Source of the DNA: Rubrivivax sp.
GTDB lineage: Bacteria > Pseudomonadota > Gammaproteobacteria > Burkholderiales > Burkholderiaceae
Assembly (NCBI GenBank): GCA_016790225.1
Contig: JAEUOZ010000002.1
Location: forward strand, 146,133-210,132
Length of the DNA stretch: 64,000 nt
Reading direction: 5' to 3'
Positions 60,314 to 64,000 of the stretch are shown here, one piece after another. The position numbers were made by a program, and so were the translations under genes. Numbering within the stretch: the stretch's first letter is position 1; every line of letters begins with the position of its first letter. Under the pieces are notes generated by a model. It was not told the origin of the DNA, did no database searches, and was given only the letters and a program-made list of their open reading frames with translations.

Positions 60314-61207
60314 ATGAAGATCGGCTTCATCGGCGCCTCGGGCCTCATGGGCCACGGCATGGCGCGCAACCTGCTGGCCAAGGGCCACACGCTCGGCCTG
60401 TGCGTGCACCGCCGCCCGGAACGTGTGCAGGATCTGCTGCAGGCCGGCGCCAGCCTGGCGGCCGATCCGGCCGAACTGGCGCGCGGCAGCGAGCTGGTGT
60501 TCATCTGCGTCACCGGCTCGCCCCAGGTGGAGGCCGTGGTGCTGGGCGACCAGGGGCTGCTGGCGGGCGCCGCCGAGGGCCTGACGCTGGTGGATTGCTC
60601 GACCAGCGAGCCCGATGCGACGGCGCGCCTGCGCGAGCGCTGCGCGGCACGCGGCGTGGGCTTTGTCGATGCGCCGCTGTCGCGCACGCCGGTGGAGGCC
60701 GAGGCCGGGCGCCTGAACGTGATGGTGGGTGCGAGCGACGCGCAGTTCCAGCGCCTGAAGCCCGTGATCGCCTGCTTTGCCGAGAACATCTTCCACGTGG
60801 GCGGGCCGGGCGCCGGGCACACGATCAAGCTGCTGAACAACTTCATCGCGCAGGCCATCTGCACGGCCACGGCCGAGGCCTTTGCCGTGGGCCAGCGCGC
60901 GGGCCTGGACTTGCGCAAGCTGGTGGAGCTGATCTCCGTGGGGCCGGTCAACAACGGCCTGTTCCAGCTGATGGCGCGCACGCTGGATGGTCAGATGGAT
61001 GGCCTGAAGTTCGAGCTGGACAACGCGCGCAAGGACGTCCGCTACTACACCCACCTGGCCGAGAACCTGGGCATCCCCACGGTCGTGGGCGAGGCCGTGC
61101 ACCAGAGCCTGGCGCTGGCCAGCGCGCTGGGCCACGGCCGCAAGATGGTGCCTTCGCTGGTGGAAGCGCAGGAACAGCTCAGCGGCGCCAGCATCGTGCC
61201 GCGCTGA
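60314..61207 (+). CDS. 3-hydroxyisobutyrate dehydrogenase-like reductase
   Basis: 297 residues from ATG 60314 (AGGAG upstream). Beta-hydroxyacid dehydrogenase fold: GFIGASGLMGHGMARNL, FVDAPLSRTPVEAEAGRLNVMVG and the catalytic Lys in GHTIKLLNNF. Relatives include tartronate semialdehyde reductase and L-threonate dehydrogenase. The C-terminal helix and length are normal. Confidence 0.9.
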   Translation: MKIGFIGASGLMGHGMARNLLAKGHTLGLCVHRRPERVQDLLQAGASLAADPAELARGSELVFICVTGSPQVEAVVLGDQGLLAGAAEGLTLVDCSTSEPDATARLRERCAARGVGFVDAPLSRTPVEAEAGRLNVMVGASDAQFQRLKPVIACFAENIFHVGGPGAGHTIKLLNNFIAQAICTATAEAFAVGQRAGLDLRKLVELISVGPVNNGLFQLMARTLDGQMDGLKFELDNARKDVRYYTHLAENLGIPTVVGEAVHQSLALASALGHGRKMVPSLVEAQEQLSGASIVPR

Positions 61208-61232
61208 GCGGGCACTCGACACCTTGGCGATC

Positions 61233-62378
61233 ATGAATTCCCCGGTCAGCCCCGATGCCACCCTGACGCCCGCGTCCGCCGATGCCGTCGCGGAAGACGC
61301 CGGCCGGCCGCTGCGCCTGCGCTGCTGGTGCCTGGTGATCCACGCGCCGGACGATCTGCGCCTGGAGCAGCAGGCCACGGCCGCGCTGGGCCCGGGCCAG
61401 GTGCGCGTGCGCGTGGCCTATGGCGGGATCTGCGGATCCGATCTGCACTACTTCCATGCCGGCGGCTTCGGCACCGTGCGCATACGCCGGCCGATGATCC
61501 TGGGTCATGAGGTCGCGGGCACGGTAGCTGACGTTGCGGATGATGTGACGCGTGTCAAACCCGGCGATGCCGTGGCCATCAACCCCAGCCGCCCCTGCCG
61601 GGCCTGCCGCTACTGCCTGGAAGGCCTGCCCAACCAGTGCCTGGACATGCGCTTCTACGGCAGCGCCATGCGCGATCCGCACGTGGAAGGCGCCTTTCGC
61701 GACCAGCTGGTCTGCGAAGCGATCCAGTGCGAGCCTGTGGCGCCGCAGGTGCCGCTGCAGCACGCGGCGCTGGCGGAGCCCTTGTCGGTGGCCCTGCATG
61801 GCGTGCAGCGGGCCGGCCCCCTGCTGGGCCGCGAGGTGCTGGTCTCGGGCTGCGGGCCCATCGGCGCCCTGGCCGTGGCCGCTGCGCGCATCCACGGCGC
61901 CGCCCGCATCACGGCGGTGGATCTGACGGACGAGACACTGGCCATCGCCCGCGCCATGGGTGCCGACGAGACCGTCAACGTCAGCCAGGACAGCGGCTGG
62001 ACGCAGCGCTACAGCGCGAACAAGGGCCACTTCGACGTGATGTTCGAGTGCAGCGGCAACGAGCGCGCGCTGCAGGCGGGGCTGGAGGTGATGCGCCCGC
62101 GCGGCACCGTGGTGCAGCTGGGCCTGGGCGGCGAGGTGCGCATCCCGCAGAACCTGATCGTCGCCAAGGAGCTGAGCCTGTGCGGCAGCTTCCGCTTCCA
62201 CGCCGAATTTGCGCTGGCGGTGCGGCTGATCAACGAAGGCCGCATCGATCTGCGGCCCATCATCACGGGCGCCTTCCCGCTGGCCCGGGCGCGCGAGGCC
62301 TTCGAGCTGGCCGCTGACCGCCGCCGCGCGATGAAGGTGCTGCTGGACTTTTCCGCGCTGCCCGGCAGCGCCGATTGA
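61233..62378 (+). CDS. idnD: Zinc alcohol dehydrogenase, L-idonate 5-dehydrogenase-like
   Basis: 381 residues from ATG 61233 (an in-frame TTG lies 9 bases upstream). MDR family: catalytic zinc site GICGSDLHY and GHEVAG, structural zinc loop CRACRYCLEGLPNQC, cofactor motif GCGPIGALAV. GGICGSDLHYFHAGGFGTVRIR resembles L-idonate 5-dehydrogenases. Would feed 5-ketogluconate to the idnO/gntK pair on the other strand. An unusual 30-residue N-terminal extension precedes the domain. Confidence 0.87.
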   Translation: MNSPVSPDATLTPASADAVAEDAGRPLRLRCWCLVIHAPDDLRLEQQATAALGPGQVRVRVAYGGICGSDLHYFHAGGFGTVRIRRPMILGHEVAGTVADVADDVTRVKPGDAVAINPSRPCRACRYCLEGLPNQCLDMRFYGSAMRDPHVEGAFRDQLVCEAIQCEPVAPQVPLQHAALAEPLSVALHGVQRAGPLLGREVLVSGCGPIGALAVAAARIHGAARITAVDLTDETLAIARAMGADETVNVSQDSGWTQRYSANKGHFDVMFECSGNERALQAGLEVMRPRGTVVQLGLGGEVRIPQNLIVAKELSLCGSFRFHAEFALAVRLINEGRIDLRPIITGAFPLARAREAFELAADRRRAMKVLLDFSALPGSAD

Positions 62379-62394
62379 ACGCTGGAGACCCCCG

Positions 62395-63150
62395 ATGACC
62401 GATCGACTCAAGGGCAAGATCGCCCTGCTCACCGCGGCCGGCCAAGGCATCGGCCGCGCCACCGCCCAGGCCTTCGTGCGCGAAGGCGCGCAGGTGATCG
62501 CCACCGACATCGACGAAGGCCTGCTGCGCGCGCTGCGCGAGGAAACCGGCTGCACCACGCAGGTGCTGGACGTGACCGATCCTTCGGCGATCCGCCAGAC
62601 CGTGGCGCAGCTGGGGCCGATCGACATCCTGTTCAACGCTGCAGGTTATGTCCACAACGGCAACATCCTGGAGGCCACCGAAGAAGAGTGGGCGATGGCG
62701 ATGGATCTGAACGTGCGCTCGATGTTCCGCATGATCAAGTCCTTCCTGCCCGGCATGCTGGAGCGCGGCGGCGGCTCCATCATCAACGTGGCCTCGGTGG
62801 CCGGCAGCATCAAGGGTGCACCCAGCCGGCTGGTCTACGGCACGACCAAGGCCGCGGTCATCGGCCTGACCAAGGCCGTGGCCGCCGATTTCGTGACGCA
62901 GCAGGTGCGCTGCAACGCCATCTGCCCGGGCACGGTCGAATCGCCTTCGCTGCGCGAGCGCATCGCGGCCCTGTCTGCCAGCACCGGGCAATCGCTGGCC
63001 GAGGTGGAAGCCGCCTTCGTGGGCCGCCAGCCCATGCGGCGCCTGGGCCGCCCGGAAGAGATCGCGCTGCTGGCGGTCTACCTGGCCAGCGACGAATCGC
63101 GCTTCACCACCGGCGCCGCGCACATCATCGACGGCGGATGGTCCAACTGA
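62395..63150 (+). CDS. 2-keto-3-deoxy-L-fuconate dehydrogenase-like SDR
   Basis: 251 residues. TAAGQGIGRATAQAF, IATDIDE, FNAAGYVHNGNIL, NVASVAGSIKGAPSRLVYGTTKAA and NAICPGTVESPSL are near-identical in style to the Xanthomonas 2-keto-3-deoxy-L-fuconate dehydrogenase. It would oxidise a 2-keto-3-deoxy acid at C4 with NAD to a 2,4-diketo acid, the substrate of the next gene product. Confidence 0.9.
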   Translation: MTDRLKGKIALLTAAGQGIGRATAQAFVREGAQVIATDIDEGLLRALREETGCTTQVLDVTDPSAIRQTVAQLGPIDILFNAAGYVHNGNILEATEEEWAMAMDLNVRSMFRMIKSFLPGMLERGGGSIINVASVAGSIKGAPSRLVYGTTKAAVIGLTKAVAADFVTQQVRCNAICPGTVESPSLRERIAALSASTGQSLAEVEAAFVGRQPMRRLGRPEEIALLAVYLASDESRFTTGAAHIIDGGWSN

Positions 63151-63208
63151 CACGCTCGCCCGGCGCAGCCGAGGCGCCACCCCCCTTTCAACCCTGGAGA
63201 CAGACCCC

Positions 63209-64000
63209 ATGAAACTGCTGCGCCACGGCCCCAAGGGCCATGAGAGACCCGCCGCGCTGGATGCCCAGGGCCGCCTGCGTGATCTGAGCGGCCTGATCGG
63301 CGACATCACGCCGCGCCATCTCTCGCCCGAAGGCCTGGCCGCCCTGCGTGCGGTGCAGCTGGACTCTCTGCCCATCGTCAGCCCCGGCCGCGCCGGCGTG
63401 CCGTGGACGGACATCGGCAAGTTCATCGCCATCGGCCTGAACTACGCTGACCACGCGGCGGAATCCGGCCTGCCGATCCCGAAGGAGCCCATCGTCTTCA
63501 TGAAGGCGACCAGCTGCGCCCAGGGCTGCAACGATCCGGTCGTGCTGCCGCAGGCTTCGGTCAAGACGGACTGGGAAGTGGAGCTGGGCGTGGTGATCGG
63601 CAGCCGCGCACGCTATGTCGCCGAGGCCGATGCGCTGCGGCATGTGGCCGGCTACTGCGTGATCAACGATGTCTCCGAGCGCGAATACCAGATCGAGCGT
63701 GGCGGCACCTGGGACAAGGGCAAGGGCTGCGACACCTTCGGCCCGATCGGCCCCTGGCTGGTGACGGCCGACGAGATCCCCGACCCGCAGAACCTGGGTA
63801 TGTGGCTCGAGGTCAATGGCCACCGCTACCAGAACGGCAGCACCAAGACGATGATCTTCGGCGTGGCCACGCTGGTGTCCTACCTGAGCCGCTTCATGAC
63901 GCTGGAGCCCGGCGACTGCATCACCACCGGCACGCCGCCGGGCGTGGGCATGGGCGTCAAGCCGAACCCGGTGTACCTGAAGCCGGGTGATGTGATGCGC
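63209..64000 (+). CDS. FAH-family hydrolase, 2,4-diketo-3-deoxy-L-fuconate hydrolase-like (3' end beyond window)
   Basis: 264 codons from ATG 63209 (GGAGACAG upstream) to the right edge, nearly full length for a family of about 280. FAH fold: IGLNYADHAAESGLP, metal ligands in DWEVELGVVIG and a later Asp in INDVSERE, and TTGTPPGVG. Cleaves 2,4-diketo-3-deoxy acids to pyruvate and lactate or glycolate. Directly follows the matching dehydrogenase. Confidence 0.9.
   Translation, partial: MKLLRHGPKGHERPAALDAQGRLRDLSGLIGDITPRHLSPEGLAALRAVQLDSLPIVSPGRAGVPWTDIGKFIAIGLNYADHAAESGLPIPKEPIVFMKATSCAQGCNDPVVLPQASVKTDWEVELGVVIGSRARYVAEADALRHVAGYCVINDVSEREYQIERGGTWDKGKGCDTFGPIGPWLVTADEIPDPQNLGMWLEVNGHRYQNGSTKTMIFGVATLVSYLSRFMTLEPGDCITTGTPPGVGMGVKPNPVYLKPGDVMR

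Overview
The window is uniformly GC-rich DNA from what looks like a betaproteobacterium of the order Burkholderiales. I infer this from codon use, the style of the nirS/nirT/c-552 genes, a UgpC-type sugar ABC importer and the IlvD-type sugar-acid genes; no rRNA or marker gene confirms it. About 55 protein genes are supported, two of them cut by the window edges. I saw no tRNA, rRNA, CRISPR array or intact insertion sequence.

Layout. (1) 1-10.3 kb: start of a TonB-like gene cut by the left edge, a rhodanese (TrhO type), a PLP amino-acid enzyme, a very large lipoprotein fusing a galactose-oxidase-like copper radical domain to a beta-propeller, a dihaem cytochrome c module and a C-terminal carbohydrate-binding-like domain, an M20 peptidase, and a TPR-methyltransferase. 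(2) 10.3-31 kb: a denitrification island. It begins with nirS (cytochrome cd1 nitrite reductase), nirT, a c-552-like cytochrome and a cupredoxin. A nirF-like gene lies on the opposite strand behind a 275-bp palindromic element with perfect 34-bp ends, followed by a haem A synthase-like gene. Next comes a tightly overlapping nine-gene plus-strand operon (16640-26407): a small membrane peptide, a CuA subunit II, a haem-copper subunit I whose active-site tyrosine is replaced by glutamine, haem O synthase, SCO, a cytochrome b/2x[4Fe-4S]/MvhD-like fusion, an anchored unknown protein, a second highly divergent haem-copper subunit I, and a cytochrome b/[2Fe-2S]/flavin-reductase fusion. A second haem A synthase, a fused NirD/L-type sirohaem decarboxylase and a TonB-dependent receptor close the island. 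No norB/norC is present, so the operon is the natural candidate for the NO reductase that must follow nirS. A 14-bp palindrome, TTGAAC-N2-GTTCAA, lies upstream of nirS, of the operon and of the receptor/decarboxylase pair. (3) 31.0-40.1 kb: housekeeping and accessory genes, namely a SRPBCC protein, a glutaminase-STAS-cNMP fusion, small membrane proteins, a Tat-exported glycosidase-like protein, an MFS permease, a ParA-like ATPase and exonuclease I. (4) 40.3-46.2 kb: a five-gene overlapping operon that fits muropeptide or amino-sugar salvage (GHL10 glycosidase-like protein, BadF-type sugar kinase, MurQ, AmpG-like permease, DUF5009-type acyltransferase). It ends in a tandem 79-bp hairpin repeat. 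(5) 46.4-64 kb: a sugar-acid regulon. The minus strand carries two SDRs, DenD, MFS, a FadR-type GntR regulator, cupin, gluconokinase and a complete sugar ABC importer, plus a 2-hydroxyacid dehydrogenase. The plus strand carries an IlvD-type dehydratase, SDR, HIBADH-like enzyme, idonate-type dehydrogenase, 2-keto-3-deoxy-fuconate dehydrogenase-like SDR and a FAH-family hydrolase cut by the right edge. Two nearly identical 19-bp sites upstream of the importer and in the divergent dehydratase promoter are candidate GntR operators.

How it fits together: nitrite is reduced to NO by NirS, fed by the c-type cytochromes and cupredoxin. NO would then be handled by the non-canonical CuA haem-copper enzyme(s), with dedicated haem A/O and copper assembly genes encoded around them and membrane cytochrome b/flavin modules that could link quinone or NAD(P)H to the complex. 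The function of the operon is inference from motifs and context, not demonstrated.
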